In this document: positions 37,246 to 46,080 of the stretch, one piece after another
Position numbering within the stretch: position 1 is the stretch's first letter
Layout of the letters: every line of letters starts with the position of its first letter
Source: Pseudomonas fluorescens
Lineage (GTDB): Bacteria; Pseudomonadota; Gammaproteobacteria; Pseudomonadales; Pseudomonadaceae
Length of the DNA stretch: 64,000 nt
Direction of reading: 5' to 3'
Assembly: GCF_902497855.1 (NCBI RefSeq)
Contig: NZ_CABVHU010000002.1
Coordinates: 124,001 to 188,000 of the forward strand
Position numbers and translations under genes: made by a program
Notes under the pieces: model-generated
What the model saw: the letters and a program-made list of their open reading frames with translations, nothing else
Database searches by the model: none
What the model was told of the DNA's origin: nothing

Positions 37246-37260
37246 AGTAGTAAAACTACA
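37246..37260. promoter_or_regulatory. GntR-type operator palindrome, distal
   Basis: AGTAGTAAAACTACA is the same palindrome in inverse orientation with one base changed at the edge. Its centre is 52 bases from that of the other copy, about five helical turns, suiting cooperative binding or looping over a promoter. Confidence 0.65.
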
Positions 37261-37466
37261 GATGAGCGGCTTGTGGCCTCCGGCTGCGTTGTGAGAATAA
37301 TCGTTAAGGTTGGTCTTTTGCCAACCGAAAAAGGTGAAAGCTTGATGCTGTCTGCCAAAAAGAAAGAAATTTCAGCTATTTCTAACCTTTGTTCGACAGT
37401 CGATCAGGTAGTGTGTTTTCGCGAATCACTACATGCAGCCCTCTACACGCCGATCAAGGATAGACC

Positions 37467-40403
37467 ATGAGCCTCCCTTCGCTTGCCGAACTGCCCGCCA
37501 CCCTCCTGCCGTTTGTCACCCGCGCCGAGCAATCGCTCCGTGCCGCTGCCGCCGGGCTGGACGACGACCTGGGGCTATCCGGCTGGCCGCCGGAACGCTG
37601 GGCGCAATTCGCCCGGGTCACCGCTGCCAGCGACTTCGTGATTGAACAAGCTGCGCGCGACCCTTCCATGTTGCTGGAGCTGGTGCAGTCCGGGGAGCTG
37701 GACCGCAGTTATGCGCCCGGTGAGTTGTGCGGGCAGATTGCGGCAGGGGTGAGCGCGGTTGAAACCGACGATGAGCTCGGTCGCGCCCTGCGTCGCCAGC
37801 GTAATCGCCACCAGGTGCGGATCATCTGGCGCGACCTGACCCGTCAGGCCGATCTGGTCCAGACCTGCCGCGACCTCTCGGACATGGCCGATGCCAGCAT
37901 CGATCAGGCCTATCAGTGGTTGTACTCGCGACATTGCCAGCAATTCGGCGTGCCCACCGGCCGGCGCAGTGGCGAACCGCAACAGATGGTCATCCTCGGC
38001 ATGGGCAAGCTCGGCGCGGTGGAGCTCAACCTGTCGTCGGACATCGACCTGATCTTTGCCTACCCCGAGGGGGGAGAAACCGTCGGCGTGAAGCGTTCGC
38101 TGGATAACCAGGAATTTTTCATTCGTCTTGGCCAGCGTCTGATCAAGGCGCTGGACCCGATGACGGTCGATGGCTTCGTGTTCCGTGTCGACATGCGCCT
38201 GCGGCCGTACGGCTCGGCGGGCGCCTTGGTGCTGAGCTTCAACGCACTGGAGCAGTATTACCAGGACCAGGGTCGCGACTGGGAGCGTTATGCCATGATC
38301 AAGGCGCGGGTGGTGGCCGGCGATCAAGTGGCTGGCGCGCAGTTGCTCGACCTGTTGCGGCCGTTCGTTTACCGGCGTTATCTGGACTTTTCGGCCATTG
38401 AAGCGCTGCGCACCATGAAGCAGCTGATCCAGCAGGAAGTCCGGCGCAAGGGCATGGCCGACAATATCAAGCTCGGCTCCGGCGGGATCCGTGAAGTCGA
38501 GTTTATCGCCCAGGCCTTTCAGCTGATTCACGGTGGCCGCGACCTGAGCCTGCAGCAACGTCCGCTATTGAACGTATTGAGCACGCTGCAAGACCAGGGT
38601 TACCTGCCGCCGGCGGTGATCAGCGAATTGCGCGAAGGCTACGAATTCCTGCGTTACACCGAACACGCCATCCAGGCGATTGCCGACCGCCAGACCCAGA
38701 TGCTGCCGGACGGCGCTCAGGACCAGGCGCGCATCGCCTTGATGTTGGGTTTCGACGATTGGGCCGCTTTCCATGAACAGCTCATGTATTGGCGCGGTCG
38801 GGTGGCGTGGCACTTCGGCCAGGTGATCGCCGACCCCGACGAAGAACAAGGCAGCGAAAGCGAAGTGGTGGTCGGTGGCGAATGGCTGCCGCTGTGGGAA
38901 GAAGCCCAGAACGAAGAAGCGGCATGCCGTCAATTGGAAGAGGGCGGTTTCACCGATGCCAGCAAGGCGCTGAAAGCCCTGGCCAGCCTGCGCGGCAGCC
39001 CGCAGTTGCGCGCCATGCAGCGCCTGGGACGCGAGCGCCTCGATGCCTTCATCCCGCGCTTGCTGGCGCAAGCCGTGGAGCACGCCAATCCCGACCTGGT
39101 GCTGGAACGGGTGCTGCCATTGGTTGAAGCCGTGGCCCGCCGTTCTGCGTACCTGGTGTTGCTGACCGAGAACCCCGGCGCGCTGCGACGCTTGCTGACC
39201 CTGTGCGCCGCGAGCCCGTGGATCGCCGAACAAATCACCCGCTTCCCGCTGCTGCTCGATGAATTGCTCAACGAAGGCCGGCTGTTCAAGCCGCCCTTGG
39301 CGCCGGAACTGGCCGCCGAGTTGCGCGAGCGCCTGACACGGATTCCCGAGGACGACCTCGAACAGCAGATGGAGGCCCTGCGGCATTTCAAACTGGCGCA
39401 CCGCTTGCGGGTGGCGGCTTCGGAAATCGCCGGCAGCCTGCCGTTGATGAAAGTCAGCGATTACCTGACCTGGCTCGCCGAAGCGATTCTCGAACAGGTA
39501 CTGGCCCTGGCCTGGCGCCAGACCGTGGCCAAGTACGGCACGCCCCTGCGTACCGACGGCACGGTGTGCGATCCCGGCTTTATCATTGTCGGTTACGGGA
39601 AAGTCGGTGGGCTGGAATTGGGGCATGGTTCGGACCTGGACCTGGTGTTCATCCACGACGGCGATCCGCAGGCGGAAACCGACGGGCCCAAGCCAATCGA
39701 CGGCGCCCAGTTCTTCACTCGGCTCGGACAGCGGATCATTCACTTGCTGACCACCCAGACCAACTCCGGTCAGCTCTACGAAGTGGACATGCGCCTGCGT
39801 CCGTCCGGTGCCTCGGGGTTATTGGTCAGTTCCCTGGGGGCGTTTGCCCGTTATCAGGAAAACGAAGCCTGGACCTGGGAGCATCAGGCATTGGTGCGGG
39901 CGCGGGTACTGGTGGGCAGTGAGGATGTCGGCCGGGCGTTCGAACAAGTGCGTGCCGCGGTGTTGGGCAAATCACGGGACCTGGCAACCTTGCGTCAGGA
40001 GGTCAGCGAGATGCGCGCCAAGATGCGCGATAACCTCGGCAGCAAGAGCACCGCGGCAGGCACCGGGACAAACGCCTTTGAGGCCACGGCGCCATTCGAT
40101 CTCAAGCAGGACGCCGGAGGTATCGTCGATATTGAATTTATGGTGCAATACGCGGCTCTGGCGTGGTCGCAAACGCACCCGTCATTGCTGCGCTGGACCG
40201 ATAACATCCGCATCCTGGAGGGGTTGGAGGAGGAAGGGCTGATGCCCGCCGAAGACGCCAGCCTGTTGCGGGAGGCCTATAAAGCCTACCGCTCCGCCGC
40301 CCACCGGCAGGCCTTGCAGAAGGACCCCGGCGTAATACCCGGCGACCAGTTCGCGGACGAACGACGGCAGGTACTGCGGATCTGGCGTGAGCTAGGGTTG
40401 TAG
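37467..40403 (+). CDS. glnE: Glutamine synthetase adenylyltransferase/deadenylase GlnE
   Basis: 978 aa with two nucleotidyltransferase domains. The N-terminal deadenylase half has SSDIDLIFAYPEGG and the C-terminal adenylylase half has GSDLDLVFIHDGD, each followed by a helical domain. It adds or removes AMP on glutamine synthetase under control of PII and glutamine. The length is normal. The TAG stop lies inside the left arm of a REP doublet. Confidence 0.97.
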   Translation: MSLPSLAELPATLLPFVTRAEQSLRAAAAGLDDDLGLSGWPPERWAQFARVTAASDFVIEQAARDPSMLLELVQSGELDRSYAPGELCGQIAAGVSAVETDDELGRALRRQRNRHQVRIIWRDLTRQADLVQTCRDLSDMADASIDQAYQWLYSRHCQQFGVPTGRRSGEPQQMVILGMGKLGAVELNLSSDIDLIFAYPEGGETVGVKRSLDNQEFFIRLGQRLIKALDPMTVDGFVFRVDMRLRPYGSAGALVLSFNALEQYYQDQGRDWERYAMIKARVVAGDQVAGAQLLDLLRPFVYRRYLDFSAIEALRTMKQLIQQEVRRKGMADNIKLGSGGIREVEFIAQAFQLIHGGRDLSLQQRPLLNVLSTLQDQGYLPPAVISELREGYEFLRYTEHAIQAIADRQTQMLPDGAQDQARIALMLGFDDWAAFHEQLMYWRGRVAWHFGQVIADPDEEQGSESEVVVGGEWLPLWEEAQNEEAACRQLEEGGFTDASKALKALASLRGSPQLRAMQRLGRERLDAFIPRLLAQAVEHANPDLVLERVLPLVEAVARRSAYLVLLTENPGALRRLLTLCAASPWIAEQITRFPLLLDELLNEGRLFKPPLAPELAAELRERLTRIPEDDLEQQMEALRHFKLAHRLRVAASEIAGSLPLMKVSDYLTWLAEAILEQVLALAWRQTVAKYGTPLRTDGTVCDPGFIIVGYGKVGGLELGHGSDLDLVFIHDGDPQAETDGPKPIDGAQFFTRLGQRIIHLLTTQTNSGQLYEVDMRLRPSGASGLLVSSLGAFARYQENEAWTWEHQALVRARVLVGSEDVGRAFEQVRAAVLGKSRDLATLRQEVSEMRAKMRDNLGSKSTAAGTGTNAFEATAPFDLKQDAGGIVDIEFMVQYAALAWSQTHPSLLRWTDNIRILEGLEEEGLMPAEDASLLREAYKAYRSAAHRQALQKDPGVIPGDQFADERRQVLRIWRELGL

Positions 40404-40498
40404 GAGCTAGCTTGCTCGCGATGGTCGTTAACGATGACTCGGCTAACCTGATACCCCGCGGTGTGCTCAGGTTCATCGCGAGCAAGCTCGCTCCTACA
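40399..40498. repeat. REP doublet (REPIN), class B, copy 2
   Basis: The left arm TGTAGGAGCTAGCTTGCTCG (one change from copy 1) and right arm GAGCAAGCTCGCTCCTACA enclose a spacer that begins CGATGGTCGTTAACGAT as in copy 1. The left arm overlaps the last codons of glnE and supplies its TAG stop. It fills most of the space to waaF. Confidence 0.9.
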
Positions 40499-40572
40499 GT
40501 AGATCTGCAGTGTTTTGTAGAGTTCTCGAGGCGGGGAGGCGTATGCCTCCCCGGTTCGTTTATGGAAACCAC

Positions 40573-41607
40573 ATGAAAATTCTGATCGTTGGGCCCAGTT
40601 GGGTCGGTGACATGGTGATGGCGCAGACACTGTTTCAGTGCCTCAAGCAACGCCACCCGCAATGCGAAATCGACGTGCTGGCCCCTGAGTGGAGCCGGCC
40701 GATTCTCGAGCGCATGCCCGAAGTGCGCCAGGCCTTGAGCTTTCCGCTCGGCCACGGTGTGCTGGAACTGGCGACCCGTCGACGCATCGGCAAATCCCTG
40801 GCCGGCCAGTACGACCAGGCGATCCTGCTGCCCAATTCCCTGAAGTCGGCGCTGGTGCCGTTCTTCGCCGGCATCCCGAAACGCACCGGCTGGCGTGGCG
40901 AGTTCCGTTATGGCCTGCTCAATGACGTGCGCACGCTGGACAAAGAACGCTACCCGCTGATGATCGAGCGCTTCATGGCTCTGGCATACGAGTCCGGCCT
41001 TGAGCTGCCCAAGCCCTATCCGCGGCCGAGCCTGCAAATCGATCCGGTCAGCCGGGAAGCGGCACTGGCCAAGTTCGGTCTGACCCTCGACCGTCCGGTG
41101 TTGGCGCTGTGCCCCGGTGCCGAGTTCGGCGAATCCAAGCGCTGGCCGTCCGAACACTATGCCAAGGTCGCCGAAGCGAAGATTCGTGAAGGCTGGCAAG
41201 TCTGGTTGTTCGGTTCGAAGAACGATCATGGCGTTGGCGAAGACATCCGGTCGCGGCTGATTCCCGGCTTGCGTGAAGAGTCGGTGAACCTCAGCGGCGG
41301 CACGTCGCTGGCCGAAGCCATCGACCTGATGTCCTGCGCCGACGCGGTGGTTTCCAACGACTCTGGCCTGATGCATGTCGCCGCCGCGCTGAATCGCCCG
41401 TTGGTGGCGGTCTACGGCTCGACATCACCAGGCTTCACGCCGCCATTGGCCGAACACGTCGAGATCGTGCGTCTGGGCATCGAATGCAGTCCGTGCTTCG
41501 ATCGCACGTGCCGCTTTGGCCATTACAACTGCCTGCGCCAGCTGATGCCGCAAGCGGTGAACGAAGCTTTGCAGCGGTTGCAGGGCACTGTGGTCGAGGT
41601 CAAATAA
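40573..41607 (+). CDS. waaF: ADP-heptose:LPS heptosyltransferase II (WaaF)
   Basis: 344 aa GT9 glycosyltransferase. It starts MKILIVGPSWVGDMVMAQTL, and has CPGAEFGESKRWPSEHYA and SNDSGLMHVAAALNRPLVAVYGSTSPGF in two blocks, typical of WaaF. It adds the second heptose to the inner core at the cytoplasmic face of the inner membrane. ATG 40573 starts the conserved N-terminus. The first gene of a tightly packed operon; waaC follows after one base. Confidence 0.95.
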   Translation: MKILIVGPSWVGDMVMAQTLFQCLKQRHPQCEIDVLAPEWSRPILERMPEVRQALSFPLGHGVLELATRRRIGKSLAGQYDQAILLPNSLKSALVPFFAGIPKRTGWRGEFRYGLLNDVRTLDKERYPLMIERFMALAYESGLELPKPYPRPSLQIDPVSREAALAKFGLTLDRPVLALCPGAEFGESKRWPSEHYAKVAEAKIREGWQVWLFGSKNDHGVGEDIRSRLIPGLREESVNLSGGTSLAEAIDLMSCADAVVSNDSGLMHVAAALNRPLVAVYGSTSPGFTPPLAEHVEIVRLGIECSPCFDRTCRFGHYNCLRQLMPQAVNEALQRLQGTVVEVK

Positions 41608-41608
41608 T

Positions 41609-42670
41609 TTGCGGGTTCTGTTGATCAAGACGTCTTCGCTGGGCGACGTGATTCACGCGTTGCCAGCGCTGACCGACGCGGCGCGAGCTATCCCCGGCAT
41701 CCAGTTCGACTGGGTGGTGGAAGAGGGTTTTGCCGAAATTCCGACCTGGCACCCGGCCGTAGGCAAGGTGATTCCAGTGGCGATTCGCCGCTGGCGCAAG
41801 AATATCTGGCAGACCCTAAAAAGTGGCGAGTGGAAGCGCTTCAAGCAAAGTGTTCGCGCTAACAAATATGATTTGGTGATCGATGCCCAAGGCCTGCTCA
41901 AAAGTGCCTTGCTGACCCGATATGCCAAAGCCCCGGTGGCCGGGCTGGATAAAAACTCGGCCCGTGAGCCGATTGCCGCACGCTTCTATTCCCGGCGTCT
42001 GGCCGTGGCCCGGGGGCAACACGCGGTGGAGCGGGTGCGTCAGCTATTTGCCGTGGCCCTGGGTTACGACCTGCCAAAAGGCTTGGGCGATTACGGCCTG
42101 AACGTCGAGCGACTGGTGGAGTTGCCGCGCAAGAATCCTTATGTGGTGTTCCTGCACGGCACCACCTGGGACACCAAGCACTGGCCTGAAGCCTACTGGC
42201 GCGAGTTGGCTGAGCGCGTCGGCTATCTCGGTGTCGCGGTGAAGTTGCCGTGGGGCAATCCGATCGAGAAAGCCAGGGCTGAACGCATCGCCAAAGACAT
42301 GAGGCATGTCGAAGTGCTGCCCAAGCTGAATCTGGCGGGTGTCGGCAAAGTACTGGCCAGCGCGCAAGCGTGCGTGGCGGTGGACACCGGTCTCGGTCAC
42401 CTCGCCGCTGCGCTGGACGTGCCGACGCTGTCGCTGTTCGGCCCGACCAACCCGGGCCTCACCGGTGCCTATGGTAAATCGCAGATTCACATCGCCAGCG
42501 ATTTCCCTTGTGCGCCATGTATGCAAAAGAAATGTACGTATCAACCGACAGCTGAAGATGCCCGTCAGTTTGATCTTAAGCGCGAGTGGCCCCTGTGCTT
42601 CACGCGTCTGAACCCCGAGCGTGTCGCGAGCCGATTGAGCACGTTGTTACTGGCTGAGGAGCTGCGCTGA
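41609..42670 (+). CDS. waaC: ADP-heptose:LPS heptosyltransferase I (WaaC)
   Basis: 353 aa GT9 enzyme. It starts at TTG with RVLLIKTSSLGDVIHALPAL, and has FLHGTTWDTKHWPEAYWREL and VDTGLGHLAAALDVPTLSLF followed by GPTNPGLTG. It adds the first heptose to Kdo. GAGG lies 9 bases before the TTG, at the end of waaF. The stop overlaps the waaG start as TGATG. Confidence 0.95.
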   Translation: MRVLLIKTSSLGDVIHALPALTDAARAIPGIQFDWVVEEGFAEIPTWHPAVGKVIPVAIRRWRKNIWQTLKSGEWKRFKQSVRANKYDLVIDAQGLLKSALLTRYAKAPVAGLDKNSAREPIAARFYSRRLAVARGQHAVERVRQLFAVALGYDLPKGLGDYGLNVERLVELPRKNPYVVFLHGTTWDTKHWPEAYWRELAERVGYLGVAVKLPWGNPIEKARAERIAKDMRHVEVLPKLNLAGVGKVLASAQACVAVDTGLGHLAAALDVPTLSLFGPTNPGLTGAYGKSQIHIASDFPCAPCMQKKCTYQPTAEDARQFDLKREWPLCFTRLNPERVASRLSTLLLAEELR

Positions 42671-43794
42671 TGCAATTGGCATTTGTCTTGTACAAGTACT
42701 TTCCCTTTGGTGGCTTGCAGCGTGATTTCATGCGCATCGCCTTGGAATGCCAGCAGCGAGGCCATCAGATTCGCGTCTACACGCTGATCTGGGAGGGCGA
42801 CATTCCACCGGGTTTCGAAGTGCTGGTGGCGCCGGTCAAGGCGTTGTTCAACCATCGGCGCAATGAAAAGCTCAGCGAGTGGATGCAAGCGGATCTGGCC
42901 AAGCGTCCGGTAGACCGCTTGATCGGTTTCAACAAGATGCCGGGCCTGGACGTTTACTACGCCGCCGACGGTTGCTTCGAAGACAAGGCGCAGAATCTGC
43001 GCAACTCGCTGTACCGTCGGTGGGGGCGCTACCGGCACTTCGCCGAGTACGAGCGTGCGGTGTTCGCCAAAGAGGCCAAGACCGAAGTGCTGATGATTTC
43101 CGAAGTCCAGCAGCCGCTGTTCATCAAGCATTACGACACGCCGCTGCAGCGTTTCCATCTGCTGCCACCGGGTATCTCTCAAGATCGTCGAGCGCCAGCC
43201 AATGCCGCTGACATTCGTGCTGAGTTCCGTCGTGAATTCAACCTGAAGGATAATGAACTGTTGCTGGTGCAGATCGGCTCCGGGTTCAAGACCAAGGGCG
43301 TGGATCGCAGCCTCAAGGCGCTGGCCGCCTTGCCCGCCGATCTGAAGAAACGCACCCGGCTGTTTGTAATTGGCCAGGACGACCCCAAGTTATTCCAGGT
43401 GCAGAGCGCTGCATTGGGGCTCGGCGACAACGTGACGTTCCTCAAGGGCCGTAGCGACATCCCGCGTTTCCTGCTCGGTGCCGATCTGTTGATTCACCCG
43501 GCGTATAACGAAAACACCGGAACCGTGTTGCTCGAAGCCCTGGTGGCCGGGTTGCCGGTGCTGGTGAGTGCGGTCTGCGGTTATGCCCATTACATCGCCG
43601 AGGCCGATGCCGGCCTGGTGTTGGACGAACCTTTCGATCAGGCACAGTTGACCCAATATCTGACGGGGATGTTGAACGACGATCAAGCGCGGGCGGCCTG
43701 GAGCCGCAACGGTCTGGCCTTCGCCGAGACGGCCGACCTCTATAGCATGCCGCAGCACGCGGCCGATGTGATTCTCGCGGAGCACGCGCAATGA
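42670..43794 (+). CDS. waaG: LPS core glycosyltransferase (WaaG)
   Basis: 374 aa GT4-family transferase. It starts MQLAFVLYKYFPFGGLQRD, with QIGSGFKTKGVDRSLKALAAL and the EX7E-like donor-site region NENTGTVLLEALVAGLPVLVS in two parts. In P. aeruginosa the equivalent gene adds the first outer-core sugar (galactosamine); in enterics it adds glucose. ATGA overlap with waaP. Confidence 0.93.
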   Translation: MQLAFVLYKYFPFGGLQRDFMRIALECQQRGHQIRVYTLIWEGDIPPGFEVLVAPVKALFNHRRNEKLSEWMQADLAKRPVDRLIGFNKMPGLDVYYAADGCFEDKAQNLRNSLYRRWGRYRHFAEYERAVFAKEAKTEVLMISEVQQPLFIKHYDTPLQRFHLLPPGISQDRRAPANAADIRAEFRREFNLKDNELLLVQIGSGFKTKGVDRSLKALAALPADLKKRTRLFVIGQDDPKLFQVQSAALGLGDNVTFLKGRSDIPRFLLGADLLIHPAYNENTGTVLLEALVAGLPVLVSAVCGYAHYIAEADAGLVLDEPFDQAQLTQYLTGMLNDDQARAAWSRNGLAFAETADLYSMPQHAADVILAEHAQ

Positions 43795-44597
43795 AGTTGA
43801 TGCTGGCTGAACCGTTCAAGAGCCTCTGGGCCGGACGCGACCCGTTCGCCGAAGTCGAGAAGCTCGAGGGCGAGGTATATCGCGAGCTTGAAGCGCGCCG
43901 CACCCTGCGTACCGTCGTTGATGGCAATGGCTTTTTCGTGAAGATCCACCGCGGCATTGGCTGGGGCGAGATCGTTAAGAACCTGATCACCGCCAAGCTG
44001 CCGGTGCTCGGTGCCGGCCAGGAATGGAAGGCTATTCAGCGCCTGCAGGAAGTCGGCGTGCCGACCATGACCGCCGTCGCTTACGGCGAGAAGGGCAGCA
44101 ACCCGGCGGATCAACACTCGTTCATCATTACCGAAGAACTGGCGCCTACCATCAGCCTCGAAGATTTCAGCATCGATTGGGTCAAGCAGCCGCCGTTGCC
44201 CAAGCTCAAGCGTGCGCTGATCGCCGAAGTTGCGCGCATGACCGGCATGATGCACCGCGCTGGCGTCAATCACCGCGACTGCTACATCTGCCACTTCCTG
44301 CTGCACACCGACAGACCGGTGACGCCTGAAGACTTGAAGCTCTCGGTGATCGACCTGCACCGCGCCCACACCCGCCCGACGATTACCCAGCGCTGGCGCA
44401 ACAAGGACCTGGCGGCGCTGTATTTTTCGGCGCTGGACATCGGTCTGACCCGTCGCGACAAACTGCGTTTCCTCAAGGGTTATTTCCAGCGGCCATTGCG
44501 CCAGATCCTCGGCGAAGAAGCCGGGTTGCTCAGCTGGCTCGAAGGCAAGGCCAACAAGCTCTATGAGCGAAAACAGCGATACGGGGACGCGCTCTGA
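43791..44597 (+). CDS. waaP: LPS core heptose I kinase (WaaP/RfaP)
   Basis: 268 aa. The kinase catalytic loop is NHRDCYICHFLLH with the catalytic Asp present, and VIDLHRAHTRP carries the metal-binding Asp. It phosphorylates heptose I in the inner core, which in P. aeruginosa is essential for outer-membrane integrity. It overlaps waaG by ATGA and the next gene by TGATG. Confidence 0.95.
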   Translation: MKLMLAEPFKSLWAGRDPFAEVEKLEGEVYRELEARRTLRTVVDGNGFFVKIHRGIGWGEIVKNLITAKLPVLGAGQEWKAIQRLQEVGVPTMTAVAYGEKGSNPADQHSFIITEELAPTISLEDFSIDWVKQPPLPKLKRALIAEVARMTGMMHRAGVNHRDCYICHFLLHTDRPVTPEDLKLSVIDLHRAHTRPTITQRWRNKDLAALYFSALDIGLTRRDKLRFLKGYFQRPLRQILGEEAGLLSWLEGKANKLYERKQRYGDAL

Positions 44598-45331
44598 TGG
44601 CGGGTTGGAAACTGGAGCCTGCTTACAGCGATCTGGCAGAAGATTTCGGCAGCCTCGAGGCAGTGTTTGCGCTTGAGGGTGAGCGCTTGACCCATGACCC
44701 GTTGTCCGAGGTCATTCGCGTCAAACGCAATGGCGTCAACTATTACGTCAAACGCTATGTCGGTGCGGGTAAAGGTCTGCGTCGTTACCTGGGCAAACCC
44801 CGGGTCAAAGCCGAGTGGCAGAACCTCAAGCGCTTCGCCAAATGGGGTATTCCCACGGCCGAGGTGGTGGCCTGGGGCCTGGAACGGCGCGGTGCGGCTT
44901 ATGATCGCGGCGCGATGATCACCCGTGAATTGCCCAATACCGAGGATCTGTCCGCCCTGGCCGAACGGCATGATCCGAAGCTGGCGGACCGCGCCTGGGT
45001 CGACACTGTCAGTCGACAGTTGGCCAGCTACACCCGGACCATGCACGATCATCGCTTCACCCATAACGATTTGAAGTGGCGCAACCTGTTGATCGACGAT
45101 CAGGCCCGGTTGTTTCTGATCGACTGCCCCAACGGCGATTTCTGGCGCGGCTTCTGGCTCAAGTACCGCATCACCAAGGATCTGGCCTGCCTGGACAAGG
45201 TGGCCAAGTATCAACTGTCGGCCACCCAGCGCCTGCGCTTTTACCTGCAGTACCGTCAACGGACCCGGCTCGATGCAGCCGACAAAAAACGAATCCGGCA
45301 CGTGGTGAGATTTTTCGAGGGGCGCGAATGA
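44597..45331 (+). CDS. LPS kinase-family protein (PA5008-like)
   Basis: 244 aa, kinase fold of the lipopolysaccharide kinase/InaA family. The catalytic loop is HDHRFTHNDLKWRNLLID (Asp present) and the metal site is LIDCPNGDF. VKRYVGAGKG holds the ATP-binding Lys region. It probably phosphorylates another core heptose position (inference from family and context). Translationally coupled on both sides. Confidence 0.88.
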   Translation: MAGWKLEPAYSDLAEDFGSLEAVFALEGERLTHDPLSEVIRVKRNGVNYYVKRYVGAGKGLRRYLGKPRVKAEWQNLKRFAKWGIPTAEVVAWGLERRGAAYDRGAMITRELPNTEDLSALAERHDPKLADRAWVDTVSRQLASYTRTMHDHRFTHNDLKWRNLLIDDQARLFLIDCPNGDFWRGFWLKYRITKDLACLDKVAKYQLSATQRLRFYLQYRQRTRLDAADKKRIRHVVRFFEGRE

Positions 45332-46080
45332 CTGATTTTCTCGCCGCCCAAGACCGGGCGCTGCTCGAGCGTCACGGCCTCGACACCTTCGACGCACTCT
45401 GGGCCAGGCAACTGGACGCTGTGGATGAGCCAAACACCGCGCGCGGTGGCTGGAGCAGCGTGTTTCGGCTGGATCTGGAAGGTCAGGGTTACTACCTCAA
45501 GCGCCAGAGCAACTATCAAATGCGCACCTTGCATGCACCGTTTGGCGAGCCGAGTTTTGCCCGGGAATTTCGCAACATCAGTCGCTATGAGCGCTTCGGG
45601 ATTCCCGCATTGAAGGCGGCGTTTTTCGGAGAGCGCAAAGTCGATGGCGAGGTTCGGGCGATTCTGTTGACCCGTGCCCTCGACGGCTGGGATGACCTGG
45701 ATTCGTTGTTGCAGCGCTGGTCCGATTTGAGCCCCGCCCAGCACTCAATGATTCTGCAGGCCTGTGGGCAATTGGCCCGGCGCCTGCATGGCGCGCGTCA
45801 GGTCCACGGCTGCTTCTACCCCAAGCATATTTTTCTCCAGGCCATCGGCGAAGGTTATCAGGCCCAGCTGATCGACCTGGAAAAGACCCGGCCGTTGCTG
45901 TTCGGTTCGCGTGACCGGGCCAAAGACCTGGAGCCGTTGGTGCGCCGGGCACCAGAATGGAACGAAGCGCAGGTGCGCGAGTTGCTGGCTGCCTATCTCG
46001 ATCAATCCCGGGATAGCACGCTGATCGACAGCTGGCTCGCGCGACTGACCGCGCGACGCAGCCATAAGGAGACCCGCTGA
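45328..46080 (+). CDS. Kinase-fold LPS protein lacking the catalytic Asp (PA5007-like)
   Basis: 250 aa, InaA/WaaP-like fold. The ATP-site side is present (GGWSSVFRLDLEGQGYYLKRQSN). The catalytic loop reads QVHGCFYPKHIFL: aligned with NHRDCYICHFLL of WaaP, the Asp of HRD has become Cys, while the metal-site Asp of LIDLEKTRP is kept. It could be a pseudokinase, a regulator of a partner kinase, or use another chemistry. ATG 45328 gives an ATGA overlap with the preceding gene. TGATG to the next gene. Confidence 0.85.
   Translation: MTDFLAAQDRALLERHGLDTFDALWARQLDAVDEPNTARGGWSSVFRLDLEGQGYYLKRQSNYQMRTLHAPFGEPSFAREFRNISRYERFGIPALKAAFFGERKVDGEVRAILLTRALDGWDDLDSLLQRWSDLSPAQHSMILQACGQLARRLHGARQVHGCFYPKHIFLQAIGEGYQAQLIDLEKTRPLLFGSRDRAKDLEPLVRRAPEWNEAQVRELLAAYLDQSRDSTLIDSWLARLTARRSHKETR

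Larger units (their letters stand above)
37084..37466. promoter_or_regulatory. aceE-glnE divergent control region
   Basis: 383 bases without a gene, distinctly AT-richer than its flanks. It holds the aceE promoter, the two operator-like palindromes listed separately, and the glnE promoter. On the minus strand, TATACAT lies between the palindromes (37234-37240) and could be a -10 box, but I find no convincing -35. Confidence 0.6.
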
